Shown in pieces: positions 36,456 to 44,900 of a stretch of DNA of 64,000 nucleotides. The position numbers were made by a program, and so were the translations under genes. The notes beneath the pieces were generated by a model. The model saw only the letters and a program-made list of their open reading frames with translations, was not told the DNA's origin and made no database searches. The stretch's first letter is position 1; every line of letters begins with the position of its first letter. The stretch is from an uncultured Roseiflexaceae bacterium (GTDB lineage: Bacteria; Chloroflexota; Chloroflexia; Chloroflexales; Roseiflexaceae): contig CALKHR010000163.1 in assembly GCA_937988885.1 (NCBI GenBank), forward strand, positions 62,001 through 126,000, read 5' to 3'.

Positions 36456-37691
36456 ATGCTATTCCTGTCTACATTGCTTGATCAGCCAGTCGTGGGGAAA
36501 TCTGGCGAGGTGATTGGCCGCCTGGAGGATCTGATCGTCCGGATGGGCGATGAACTGTTCCCGCCGATCTCCGGCCTGGTGGTGCGCGATTGGCGACGGC
36601 GCTTCTTCGTGCCCGTCTCACATTTGTTGGCGTTCGCCGATGATACGCGCTTGTCATCGCTGACGGTGGATCTGCAGCCGTTCGCGCGGCGCGATGGCGA
36701 GGTGCTGCTGCGCAAGGATGTGCTCGATCATCAACTGATCGATATCACAGGGCGGCGGATCGTGCGGGTGAACGATGTGCAGTTGGCGGCGGTTGAGGGC
36801 GTGTACCGCGTGGTGGGCGTCGATATCAGCCCGCAGGCGTTGTTGCGGCGCTTGGGGCCGCGCTCGCTGGCGCACCGGATCGTGGGCCGCCAGATCATCG
36901 GCTGGGCCGACGTGCAGTACCTGGCGAGCGCTGCGCCGGTGCAGTTGCGCGTCTCCTACGACCGCCTGACCGAGTTGCACCCGGTGGACCTGGCGAGGAT
37001 CGTCGATGCGCTCTCCTACCGCGAGGGTGCCGAGATTGTGGCCGCGCTCGATGACGAGACCGCCGCTGAGACGCTTGAAGAATTGAGCGACGAGCGCCTC
37101 GCCGAACTGCTCGAAGGAATGGATCAGGAGCGCGCCGCCGATATTTTGGAGGAGATGGACCCCGGTGCGGTTGCCGACGCGCTTGAGGACCTCGATAAGG
37201 AGATCGCCGAGCAGTTGTTGGCGAAGATGGAGCCGGAGGACGCCGCCGATGTGCAACTCTCGCTCTCCTACGACGAGGACAGCGCGGGCCGCATCATGAG
37301 CACCGAGTTTGTGCGGATGCCAGAGGGCGCGACGGTGGGCGACACGTTCGCGTACATTCAATCGATGGAGGAGCCGCCCGATCCGCTGTTGGCAGTCTAT
37401 GTGGTGGCCGCCGATAATCCAGACCGCCTGATCGGGATTGTGCGCTTGCGCAACCTGATCCTCAATTCGCACGACACGCCGCTCACCGATCTGCTCGACG
37501 ATCACGTGCCGACCGTGCATCCCGATGATCCTGCCGAGGATGTTGCGCGTCTGCTGGCCGAGTACAATCTGCTGGCGGCTCCTGTGCTCGATGATGATAA
37601 TCGTTTGGTGGCGATCGTGACGGTGGACGATGCGATGGCGGTCTTATTGCCTGAGATCTGGCAACGGCGTGGTAGTCGGGCATTCCGTTAG
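36456..37691 (+). CDS. PRC-barrel/MgtE-N/CBS regulatory protein
   Basis: A 411-residue soluble protein. Residues 1-75 form a PRC-barrel-like domain (GKSGEVIGRLEDLIVRMG), with a second similar repeat to about 150. Residues 160-265 are the acidic superhelical MgtE N domain (ALDDETAAETLEELSDERLA, EGMDQERAADILEEMDP), and 270-400 are a CBS pair (DSAGRIMSTEFVRMPEGATV). In MgtE these cytosolic domains bind Mg2+ and gate the channel; here the membrane domain is missing. An Nramp-family transporter follows 57 bp downstream, so this protein is probably its cytosolic metal sensor. ATG 36456 has an ideal AGGAGG site. Confidence 0.88.
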   Translation: MLFLSTLLDQPVVGKSGEVIGRLEDLIVRMGDELFPPISGLVVRDWRRRFFVPVSHLLAFADDTRLSSLTVDLQPFARRDGEVLLRKDVLDHQLIDITGRRIVRVNDVQLAAVEGVYRVVGVDISPQALLRRLGPRSLAHRIVGRQIIGWADVQYLASAAPVQLRVSYDRLTELHPVDLARIVDALSYREGAEIVAALDDETAAETLEELSDERLAELLEGMDQERAADILEEMDPGAVADALEDLDKEIAEQLLAKMEPEDAADVQLSLSYDEDSAGRIMSTEFVRMPEGATVGDTFAYIQSMEEPPDPLLAVYVVAADNPDRLIGIVRLRNLILNSHDTPLTDLLDDHVPTVHPDDPAEDVARLLAEYNLLAAPVLDDDNRLVAIVTVDDAMAVLLPEIWQRRGSRAFR

Positions 37692-37748
37692 ATGGTGTGG
37701 GTGAGAAGCCGATTAGCTGGGTTCTGAGGTGACGTTTGCGGCGTTCCG

Positions 37749-39071
37749 ATGCGCTCAAACGCTCATCTCGGTCCTGCCTGGTGTTGCATGACTCTACGAG
37801 ATCGGATCAGCAGTCGCTTGCCGCGTTTGCCGCGTATTCCGCGCCGTGGCCTCTGGCCATATCTGCTGGCGCTTGGCCCTGGCTTGTTGGCCGCGAGCGC
37901 CGGAAACGATGCTGGTGGAATCGCAACCTACGCTTCGGCTGGCGCATTGTATGGCTATGGCCTGCTCTGGGCGATGGTGCTTGTGACGATCTGCGTCGGC
38001 GTGGTGCAGGAGATGAGCGCGCGGTTGGGCGCGGTGACGGGCAAGGGATTCTCAGATCTGGTGCGCGAGAACTTCTCGTTGCGTGCCACGGCCTTCATCC
38101 TGCTGTCGTTGCTGATCGCCAATATGGGCATCATCGTGTCGGAGTTTGTGGGCATCGCCGCCGCCGCCGAACTGTTTGGGGTCAGCCGCTACATCGCCGT
38201 GCCGATCAGCGCGGTGTTGGTGTGGCTGTTGATCACCCGAGGCTCGTACCAACGGGTTGAGCAGATCTTCCTGACGCTCTCGTTAGTCTTCCTATCCTAC
38301 ATCGGTGCGGCGTTCCTGGCCAAGCCCGATTGGGGCGCGGTGTTGTACGAGACGGTGCAGCCGCAGATCACCTGGAGCACCGACTATCTGTTGCTGCTGA
38401 TCGCGCTGATCGGTACCACCATCTCGCCGTACATGCAGTTGTACGTGCAGTCGTCGGTGGTCGAGAAGGGCGTTACACCTCACGAGTATCGTTACACCCG
38501 CTTCGACGTGTTCATCGGGACGCTGTTCGCGGGGTTGGTCGCGTCGTTCATCATCATCGCCACGGCGGCTACGCTGTTCCCCAGCGATCGCCCGTTGGAG
38601 AGCGCCACCGAGGCGGCGCAGGCGTTGCGTCCGGTGGCTGGCCCCTACGCCGAGCTCCTGTTTGGCATCGGCCTGTTGGGCGCGTCGCTGTTGGCGGCGG
38701 GAGTGCTGCCGCTCGCGACCACGTATATGCTGAGCGAGGCGTTGGGCATCGAGCGCGGTGTGTCGCACTCCTGGGACGAAGCGCCGGTGTTCAATATGAT
38801 CTTTACGACGCTGGTGGTGCTGGGTGCGCTGTTCGCCCTCGTGCCGGGCCTGCCACTGATCCAGGTGCTGATCGGGGTGTACGTGCTGAATGGTGTGCTG
38901 TTGCCCATCAGCCTCATCACGGTGATGATGTTGGTGAATAACCGCGAACTGATGGGCAATCAGGTGAACGGGAGGTTCTACAATATCTTCGCCTGGACGA
39001 TCACCGTGGTAGTGAGCTTGCTCTCGTTGGTGATGATTGGCGCGACCGTGCTCGAATGGTTCACCGCCTGA
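37749..39071 (+). CDS. Nramp-family divalent cation transporter, probable Mg2+ (NRMT-like) type
   Basis: A 440-residue protein with about 11 membrane helices of the SLC11/Nramp fold. In TM1 the canonical DPGN reads DAGG (about 54-57), keeping the Asp. In TM6 the usual MPH is replaced in GTTISPYM (about 221-228), so the soft-metal methionine is Ser. Loss of that Met is a mark of Nramp-related magnesium transporters as opposed to Mn2+/Fe2+ carriers. The MgtE-N/CBS gene just upstream supports Mg2+. A start at 37788 (MTLRDRIS) is as likely as 37749, since neither has a clear RBS. Confidence 0.85.
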   Translation: MRSNAHLGPAWCCMTLRDRISSRLPRLPRIPRRGLWPYLLALGPGLLAASAGNDAGGIATYASAGALYGYGLLWAMVLVTICVGVVQEMSARLGAVTGKGFSDLVRENFSLRATAFILLSLLIANMGIIVSEFVGIAAAAELFGVSRYIAVPISAVLVWLLITRGSYQRVEQIFLTLSLVFLSYIGAAFLAKPDWGAVLYETVQPQITWSTDYLLLLIALIGTTISPYMQLYVQSSVVEKGVTPHEYRYTRFDVFIGTLFAGLVASFIIIATAATLFPSDRPLESATEAAQALRPVAGPYAELLFGIGLLGASLLAAGVLPLATTYMLSEALGIERGVSHSWDEAPVFNMIFTTLVVLGALFALVPGLPLIQVLIGVYVLNGVLLPISLITVMMLVNNRELMGNQVNGRFYNIFAWTITVVVSLLSLVMIGATVLEWFTA

Positions 39072-39094
39072 GTGGCGTGGGTGGCTGCGGAGCG

Positions 39095-39123
39095 TGTGGT
39101 CTGCGCCGAGCGCAAACCACACC
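39095..39123. terminator. Hairpin between convergent transporter and Hsp70 genes
   Basis: GTGTGGTCTGCGC (39095-39107) pairs with GCGCAAACCACAC (39111-39123), with one mismatch and a 3-nt loop. There is no T tract, so it is a weak or Rho-assisted terminator at best. Confidence 0.45.
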
Positions 39124-39143
39124 GCCCGTGCTCATCGTGGCCG

Positions 39144-40514
39144 CTACACTTGCGGGGTCGCTAGCAGTTCCTCCCACATCGCTTCGTCAGCGGCGGCGAT
39201 CGCCAGACCCGAAGCGACGCCCGTGAACACGTCCATCTCCTTCAGTTTCTCCGGGCCGAACTTCTCGGACAGCATGCGCACAAAGCGCGGGATGCGCGAC
39301 GAGCCACCCGTGCGCAGCACCACATCGATATCGGCGTGACGCAGATTGGCCGCCTCCAGCGCGCGATCCACGCAGGCCGCCACTTGGCGCACATCAGGCC
39401 CGATCAGACGCTCGAAGTCCCAGCGCTCAATCGTATCGCTGAACTGAATCCCCGGCACGTCCATCGAGATCGTCGTGCTGCGGGAATCGCTCAGGCGCAC
39501 CTTGGCCCGCTCCACCTCCTCGTACAACGGCAAGCCGTAGTTCTCGCGCACCAGTGTGCGCAGCGCCTTGAGCTCCTCGGGTTTATCGCTCGTGAGGATC
39601 GCCTCGTCGATGATGTTCAGGTAGCGCGGTTGCGTGAGGTCTACGATGCTCTGCCATTCGCCCAAATGCTCCAGCAGCACGGCGGGCAGGGGCAACTTAC
39701 GGGGGCCGAGCACCGCGCCCGCGCCGAAGTGCGGCAACAGCTTGCCCATCACGATCCGGCGGTCCAGCAGATCACCACCGATCGGCACACCATCGGTGGC
39801 GAGCACGATGCGTTCGCCCTGCTCGGTGAGGCGCATCACCGTCACGTCGAGGGTACCGCCGCCGAAGTCGAACACCAACACGTGTTGGGTGCCCTCCGCT
39901 GTCGAAGCGTACGACAGCGCCGCTGCGGTCGGTTCGGGTAGGAAGGTGATCGGCGGCAACCCGGCCAATTCGGCTGCCGCATACATCCGCTCGATAGCAA
40001 GCATGTTCAGCTTGGGATCATCGGCGTAATTGACCGGGCGACCCACCACAATGCCCTCAACTGTTTCGCCAACCTCTTGCTCGATTCGGTTAAACATCAT
40101 ACGCAGCACAATGGCGATCAGCGCTTCGAGTGTGTAGCGAACGCCGAACACATCGGTACCCGTAAATGAATGATCGCGCAAATGCGTTTTGAGCGACTGG
40201 AACAAACGCCCTGGCTTGTTCGCATCGACCACTGCGTACAGCGCCTGCATTACCGAGCCGAAATCGGCCAGCGTCACCTCGGCTTCGCCGACATAGCGCC
40301 ATTCGTATTCGATCTCGCGGCCCACATTCGCCTCGGTGAAGCGGTTGATAGCCTCGCGACCCACAAATGGCGTGCCCTCGCGGGTGATAAATAGCGCCGA
40401 ACGCATGATCGATGGCGTCGTGTTGACGGGATCAAGTTGAAGCAAACGCACGTGCTTGCCGTCGAACAGTGCAGCGCTCGAATTGGTGGTTCCAAAATCT
40501 AACCCAACGCGCAT
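39144..40514 (-). CDS. Hsp70-family ATPase, YegD-like
   Basis: A 456-residue actin/Hsp70-fold ATPase. Phosphate-1 is GLDFGTTNSSAAL (residues 4-16), phosphate-2 FDFGGGTLDVTVM (about 215) and the adenosine motif RTGGSSRIPRFV (about 405). The protein ends soon after the nucleotide-binding domain, without the substrate-binding domain of DnaK, as in the YegD group of unknown role. No CIRCE operator is seen upstream. A DnaJ-like protein at 5055-6098 lacks HPD and so is not an obvious partner. Confidence 0.9.
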   Translation of the reverse strand: MRVGLDFGTTNSSAALFDGKHVRLLQLDPVNTTPSIMRSALFITREGTPFVGREAINRFTEANVGREIEYEWRYVGEAEVTLADFGSVMQALYAVVDANKPGRLFQSLKTHLRDHSFTGTDVFGVRYTLEALIAIVLRMMFNRIEQEVGETVEGIVVGRPVNYADDPKLNMLAIERMYAAAELAGLPPITFLPEPTAAALSYASTAEGTQHVLVFDFGGGTLDVTVMRLTEQGERIVLATDGVPIGGDLLDRRIVMGKLLPHFGAGAVLGPRKLPLPAVLLEHLGEWQSIVDLTQPRYLNIIDEAILTSDKPEELKALRTLVRENYGLPLYEEVERAKVRLSDSRSTTISMDVPGIQFSDTIERWDFERLIGPDVRQVAACVDRALEAANLRHADIDVVLRTGGSSRIPRFVRMLSEKFGPEKLKEMDVFTGVASGLAIAAADEAMWEELLATPQV

Positions 40515-40711
40515 TTCCGCCTCCTTCTAGCAATGGCTCCAGCGAAATTGGCGGCTTCGCTAGGCACGACAAAACAGCCGCTGGCAAGAGCACAGCGACT
40601 CCTTCGAGTGAGATTCTCTAGATTTCCTGTTAGGATACCCGATCTTTGCCTTGCGCGCAATGAGCCAAACGACGGATGTGGTAAAATAGCGCCGGATAGC
40701 TTTGGTGTGCC

Positions 40712-40927
40712 TTATTCTGAAGATGCTGGCGGCTCAGCTGTCGATGTCGTGAGTTGGGTGCCACGCGGTACATTCACGATCTCAATCTCGGCTTCTTCTT
40801 CAGCCTCATCGACGTGATCATGATCGTGATGGTGGGCTAGACCGTACTCTTTGATCTCGCTAGCGCGTTTGATACGGCGATCATACTCGTTGTAGACGGC
40901 TTGAGCCAATGCTCGAAAGAAGCCCAT
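40712..40927 (-). CDS. Small acidic protein with a His/Asp cluster
   Basis: A 71-residue protein that opens with an amphipathic helix (FFRALAQAVYNEYDRRIKRA) and continues with HHHDHDHVDEAEEEAEIEI. A good RBS (GAGGGGG) precedes ATG 40927, which favours a real gene. The His/Asp/Glu run could bind Zn, Ni or other divalent metals. No family recognised. Confidence 0.6.
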   Translation of the reverse strand: MGFFRALAQAVYNEYDRRIKRASEIKEYGLAHHHDHDHVDEAEEEAEIEIVNVPRGTQLTTSTAEPPASSE

Positions 40928-41030
40928 CGTCGCCCCCTCGCATAGTTACAAGTTGTGGCTAATCACCGATATGCAGCGTGATGCGCCGCAATCGCAGATA
41001 CTGCCATTATACCCTAAAAGAGGTGAATGA

Positions 41031-41813
41031 ATGAACGCAGCGTTGGGCGTCCTAATCCTGCACGGTTTCACGAGCAGCCGTTCCACTGTCGCCCCGGTCG
41101 TGCCGCAAGCCGAGGCGTTGGGCTTGCCCTGGCGTTTGCCGCAGTTGCGCGGCCATTGGACGCAGCCGCAGGATCTGATCGGCGTCACCTACGAGGATAT
41201 GTTTGCCGATGCGCAGGCCGCGCTGGCCGATCTGCGCACGCAAGCCGAGCGAGTGGTGGTGGTCGGCCTATCGGTCGGCGGCCTGATCTCGCTCGATTTA
41301 GCGTTGCGCGCCCCCGAATCGCTCGATAGTCTGGTGGTGTTGGCCCCCGCACTGCGCTACGTGAATCCCTTTGCCCGCTTCGCCCCGCTGCTCTCCCGCG
41401 TGATGAAGTGGGCCTCGGGCGACGAGAACGCCGGCTTCAACGACCCCACCCTCAAGAGCAGGGCCAACAACTACAACACCTTCCCCACCGCGACCTTCGG
41501 CTCGATCGTGCAGGCGTCGCGGCGGGTGGAGGCCGCGTTGCCCCGCATCCAGACGCCGCTGCTGATCTTGGGCGCCCGCCACGATCGTGTGATCCCCGCC
41601 ATCGCCTCGCAAATCACCTACGACCGCGTTGGCACGCAGGATAAGCGCCTGATCTGGTTCGAGCGGAGCGGCCACGAGATGCTGCTCGATTGCGAGGGCG
41701 AAGCGGTTGCCGATCGGATCGGCCAGTTTCTCCAGGCGCGCGCTGCGCGGTTCGGCCATACCCGCCCTGAGGTTGTTGTGCGCCAACCCGTCCCCGACGA
41801 AGTGCAGCGGTGA
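41031..41813 (+). CDS. Alpha/beta-hydrolase, carboxylesterase type
   Basis: A 260-residue serine hydrolase resembling Est30-type carboxylesterases and monoacylglycerol lipases. Oxyanion region LILHGFTSSRSTVAP (7-21), nucleophile Ser in GLSVGG (about residue 80), acid in GARHDRVIPA (about 190) and His in RSGHEMLLD (about 220) give a complete triad. There is a small cap domain (about 110-160). It has an AGAGGTG site before ATG 41031 and no signal peptide, so it is cytoplasmic. Its physiological ester is unknown. Confidence 0.9.
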   Translation: MNAALGVLILHGFTSSRSTVAPVVPQAEALGLPWRLPQLRGHWTQPQDLIGVTYEDMFADAQAALADLRTQAERVVVVGLSVGGLISLDLALRAPESLDSLVVLAPALRYVNPFARFAPLLSRVMKWASGDENAGFNDPTLKSRANNYNTFPTATFGSIVQASRRVEAALPRIQTPLLILGARHDRVIPAIASQITYDRVGTQDKRLIWFERSGHEMLLDCEGEAVADRIGQFLQARAARFGHTRPEVVVRQPVPDEVQR

Positions 41814-41904
41814 GCGAGTCGTGTGATTGACGCTTCCATCGGGTACTACAAAAAGTCGTGCGAAATTGCCTCGATTTGTGACACTATCTGTCGCACATTT
41901 GTGC

Positions 41905-41910
41905 TACAAT
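41905..41910 (+). promoter_or_regulatory. Extended -10 with flanking inverted repeat
   Basis: TGCTACAAT (TACAAT at 41905-41910), about 65 bp before the start at 41977. Just upstream, at 41877-41897, TGTGAC and GTCGCACA form an imperfect inverted repeat that may be an operator. Confidence 0.45.
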
Positions 41911-41976
41911 AGGGGTACGCCAACGGTCCAGCCGTATGTGGCGAGATTTCGAGAACTAGCACGAAGGGACGAGCAG

Positions 41977-42867
41977 ATGGAAGACGTCACATTTACCCGT
42001 GGTCCGGCACGTCGGCCAAGCCCACGGGTGGCCGATCCACTGTTGCAATGGGCGACAGGGCTTCAGACGAAGGAACGTCGTATTTATGCCGGGTGGTTGG
42101 TCGAGGCTGGGCGGCTCGACACGCTTGATGAAGCCATGGAACAGGCGGGCTTCAAGCAGATTACCATCAAGCACGGCAGCGGCAACTTGGTGACGCACTG
42201 GGCCGTCGAGACCGCGACGATGTTTGTGATCGCTGAGGGGGTTCAGTCGATCAACGAGATGTCGCCGAGTCGCAACAACAACCAGATCGAGCGCTACGGC
42301 ATCGCCTTCGGGTGGCGCACACTGCCGGGTGGCCGCCAACAGTCGCAGTTGCGCTTCCGCGCCCTCTTGCGCGATCTGCTGGAGGTGGGCTACACCGAGC
42401 CGCTGTTGGGTACTGTGAAGGGCACGCTGACGGGCGACTTGATCACAGCGCTGATGCGCCAGTACGATGTGCTTGATGCCGTCGATAACTTCCGCAAGCA
42501 GGCTGGCAAACCGCCCTACAACCCGCCGTTCTACGCTTGCAGCATTCCGCTCGGCCCGGGCACCGAGGTCACGCGCGGGAGCGTGGGCGCGACCAAGGAG
42601 ATCACGCCGATCGTTGCGCAAGTGCCTAATCCCGTCACCAAGGAGTATGTGTTGGAGCACTGGGTGAAGCGCGCTTGGGTGCCCCTGATTGAGAGCATGA
42701 TCGACGAAACCGTCTCGTGGTCAGTCGCGGCCTCGACGCTGATCGGCTTGGAGGAGGAGCAGCACGCCGTCGTGCCGATCGACGAGGAGCCGCCGATGCC
42801 TGTTGCAGCGCCTGTTGCAGCGCCCCGGGGCAATGGTCGGCGTCAGGCCGTCGAGGATCTGTTGTAG
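41977..42867 (+). CDS. Unrecognised 296-residue protein
   Basis: I choose ATG 41977 (MEDVTFTRGPARR) because a promoter-like element lies at 41905 and AAGGGA precedes it; an earlier in-frame start at 41827 would be upstream of that promoter. The protein is soluble. The centre has aromatic/charged beta-like segments (IERYGIAFGWRTLPGGRQQ, LLGTVKGTLTGDLITAL) and a tryptophan-rich helix EHWVKRAWVPLIESM. A Pro/Ala/Arg linker leads to a short conserved-looking C-terminal tail (RRQAVEDLL), a layout seen in proteins that dock partners through their tail. It resembles no family I can name. Confidence 0.7.
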   Translation: MEDVTFTRGPARRPSPRVADPLLQWATGLQTKERRIYAGWLVEAGRLDTLDEAMEQAGFKQITIKHGSGNLVTHWAVETATMFVIAEGVQSINEMSPSRNNNQIERYGIAFGWRTLPGGRQQSQLRFRALLRDLLEVGYTEPLLGTVKGTLTGDLITALMRQYDVLDAVDNFRKQAGKPPYNPPFYACSIPLGPGTEVTRGSVGATKEITPIVAQVPNPVTKEYVLEHWVKRAWVPLIESMIDETVSWSVAASTLIGLEEEQHAVVPIDEEPPMPVAAPVAAPRGNGRRQAVEDLL

Positions 42868-42889
42868 CTTTCAACTGGACATAATACAG

Positions 42890-42932
42890 ATAGGTCGTGT
42901 TTCGGTGTGGCAGGAACACGGCCTATTTGTTT
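42890..42932 (+). terminator. Terminator after the unrecognised gene
   Basis: ATAGGTCGTGTT (42890-42901) pairs with AACACGGCCTAT (42915-42926), with one G-U, followed by TTGTTT, 23 bp after the stop at 42867. Confidence 0.8.
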
Positions 42933-43065
42933 GCGCTTTTTCCCGACCGCCGCGCCATCCGCAAAGCCGCGCCGCAAGCGCAGGCCGTTGCGATTCTTCC
43001 CCTTGCATAGTTGTTCGGTCATAGGGCGCATGGCGCATCATTGGCGGATGCCGTATACTACCCCT

Positions 43066-44439
43066 ATGAACATACCTATTCCACAACTGAATGCGATTGT
43101 CGAGGCGATCCGGGCGGCGGGCGGCGAGCCGTTGTTCGTGGGCGGCGTGGTGCGCGATATGCTGCTGGGTCTGCCGTTCGATGGCGATGTCGATGTTGAG
43201 GTGTACCGCCTTGATGCCGACCGCCTGTTTGAGATTTTATCGGCGTTTGGCCGTGTTGATGCGGTTGGCCGCTCGTTTGGCGTGTTGAAGATGCGCTTCC
43301 CCGGCGGCATTGAGCTCGATTTCGCCCTGCCGCGCCGCGAGAACAAGATCGGCGCTGGGCACCGAGGCTTTCTCGCGCTGCCCGATCCGACTATGAGCGT
43401 GCGTGAGGCGGCGGGCCGACGCGATTTCACGATCAACGCGATGGCGCTCACGCCCGAAGGCGAGTTGCTGGATTTCTACGGCGGCCAGCAGGATCTGCGC
43501 GACCGCGTGCTGCGCCACCCTACCCTGGCCTTTGCCGAGGACCCGTTGCGTGTGCTGCGGGGCATGCAGTTCGCCGCGCGCTTCAACATGCGCCTGGCCC
43601 CCGAGACGGCGGCGCTCTGCCGCACGATGCTGCCCGAGGCTTCTACGCTGGCGATCGAGCGGGTGTGGGGCGAGTGGTGGAAGTGGGCCTCGCTGGGCAC
43701 GCACCCCGCTGCTGGCTTGCGTGTGCTGGAGGAGAGCGGCTGGCTGAGCCTGTACCCCGAACTGGTCGCGTTAGTCGATTGCCCGCAGGATCCGGAGTGG
43801 CATCCCGAAGGCTCGGTGTGGCTGCATACGCAGTTCGTCTGCAATGTGGCGGCGACACTGGCCGAGCGCGATGGGCTGGAGCCGCAGGCGCGCGCGGTGT
43901 TGCTACTGGCGGCGCTGTGCCACGATCTCGGCAAGCCCTCCACAACAGCCGTCATCAATGGCCGGATTCGCAGCCCTGGCCATGATCAGGCTGGAGTGCC
44001 GCTCACTACCTCGTTGCTGAAACGGATCGGCTGCCCACGCGAGATCATCGAGCAGGTGGAGCCGCTGGTGCGGGAACATATGGTGCACATCGGCATGCCG
44101 CTGGCGGATCGGGCGGTGCGGCGTTTGTCGGCGCGGCTCAGCCCAGCCACGATCGAGCAGTGGGGGCGGCTGATCGAGGCCGATGCGAGCGGACGACCGC
44201 CGCTGCCTCCAGCCAATCCCGCGCAGGAGTACGTTGATTACGCTCGTGAGCTGAGCGCTGCGGTTGGCCCGCCGGAGCCTGTGTTGCTGGGGCGTCACGT
44301 GTTGGCGGCGGGATTGGCCAAGCCCGGCCCCGAGCTCGGCGCGATGCTCAAACAGGCCTATCAGGCGCAACTCGATGGGGCGTTTGAGACGGTGGAAGAT
44401 GGCTTAGCGTGGCTGAGCGAGACGCTACAGCACAAATAG
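43066..44439 (+). CDS. cca: CCA-adding/poly(A) polymerase-family nucleotidyltransferase with HD domain
   Basis: About 457 residues from ATG 43066, the start that puts the usual short N-terminus before FVGGVVRDMLLG (about 24-35). The two catalytic acids are in DGDVDVEV (about 37-44), and RRDFTINAMA, the bacterial class II signature, is near 118. LAALCHDLGKP (about 285) is an HD phosphohydrolase motif as in CCA enzymes with tRNA-repair phosphatase activity. It likely repairs the CCA end of tRNA; all four tRNA genes seen in this window already encode CCA, so repair fits better than synthesis. A start at 43030 is possible. Confidence 0.88.
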   Translation: MNIPIPQLNAIVEAIRAAGGEPLFVGGVVRDMLLGLPFDGDVDVEVYRLDADRLFEILSAFGRVDAVGRSFGVLKMRFPGGIELDFALPRRENKIGAGHRGFLALPDPTMSVREAAGRRDFTINAMALTPEGELLDFYGGQQDLRDRVLRHPTLAFAEDPLRVLRGMQFAARFNMRLAPETAALCRTMLPEASTLAIERVWGEWWKWASLGTHPAAGLRVLEESGWLSLYPELVALVDCPQDPEWHPEGSVWLHTQFVCNVAATLAERDGLEPQARAVLLLAALCHDLGKPSTTAVINGRIRSPGHDQAGVPLTTSLLKRIGCPREIIEQVEPLVREHMVHIGMPLADRAVRRLSARLSPATIEQWGRLIEADASGRPPLPPANPAQEYVDYARELSAAVGPPEPVLLGRHVLAAGLAKPGPELGAMLKQAYQAQLDGAFETVEDGLAWLSETLQHK

Positions 44440-44463
44440 GGCGGGATGCTTTCGCACCCCGCC
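44439..44463. terminator. Hairpin between cca and the cupin gene
   Basis: GGGCGGGATGC pairs with GCACCCCGCCC (one mismatch, loop TTTC), overlapping the cca stop codon between convergent genes. Confidence 0.45.
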
Positions 44464-44472
44464 CCTGCTCGT

Positions 44473-44802
44473 CTACTTGGCCTGCGTGCCCTCGGCGGGC
44501 GCGAAGAACACGATAATCACCAAATCCTCCTCGATGCTGTGGAAGCGGTGCTCGCGCAGGGCGGGCACGTAGAGCACGCTTCCCGCACCCACAGCGTATT
44601 CCTCATCGCCATTGCGGAACATGCCGCGACCGCTCACCACGTAGTAGACCTCGTCCTCTGTATGCGGTTGCTGCGGATCGATGCCGCCTGCTGGCAGCAC
44701 GTACAGCCCCACGCTCAGCGCTGGAACGCGCAGAAATTCGTAAAACAGTTTGTTGGCCTGCTCCCGCTCGACCAATAAATCGCGAATCGTGAATGCGTCC
44801 AT
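44473..44802 (-). CDS. Small cupin-domain protein
   Basis: A 109-residue single cupin. The first motif is PHTEDEVYYVVSGRG and the second ends AVGAGSVLYVPALREHRFHSI, giving the usual His/Glu/His metal ligands. These proteins bind a divalent metal and act as isomerases, dioxygenases or ligand sensors; nothing here selects one. Monocistronic between convergent cca and the M20 peptidase. Confidence 0.88.
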   Translation of the reverse strand: MDAFTIRDLLVEREQANKLFYEFLRVPALSVGLYVLPAGGIDPQQPHTEDEVYYVVSGRGMFRNGDEEYAVGAGSVLYVPALREHRFHSIEEDLVIIVFFAPAEGTQAK

Positions 44803-44900
44803 GGTTCACCTCATCTGTTTGATTCCGTGAGGTGATTGTAGTGAAGACGTGGGCGTTTCACGAGCGACAATCCGCTACAATTTGGCTATAACAAAGCGAA

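Noticed and set aside
40515..40711. A CIRCE-type heat-shock operator upstream of the Hsp70-like gene
   Set aside because: The only ACTC/GAGT pair there (about 40589-40600) has a 4-nt spacer rather than the 9-nt CIRCE layout.
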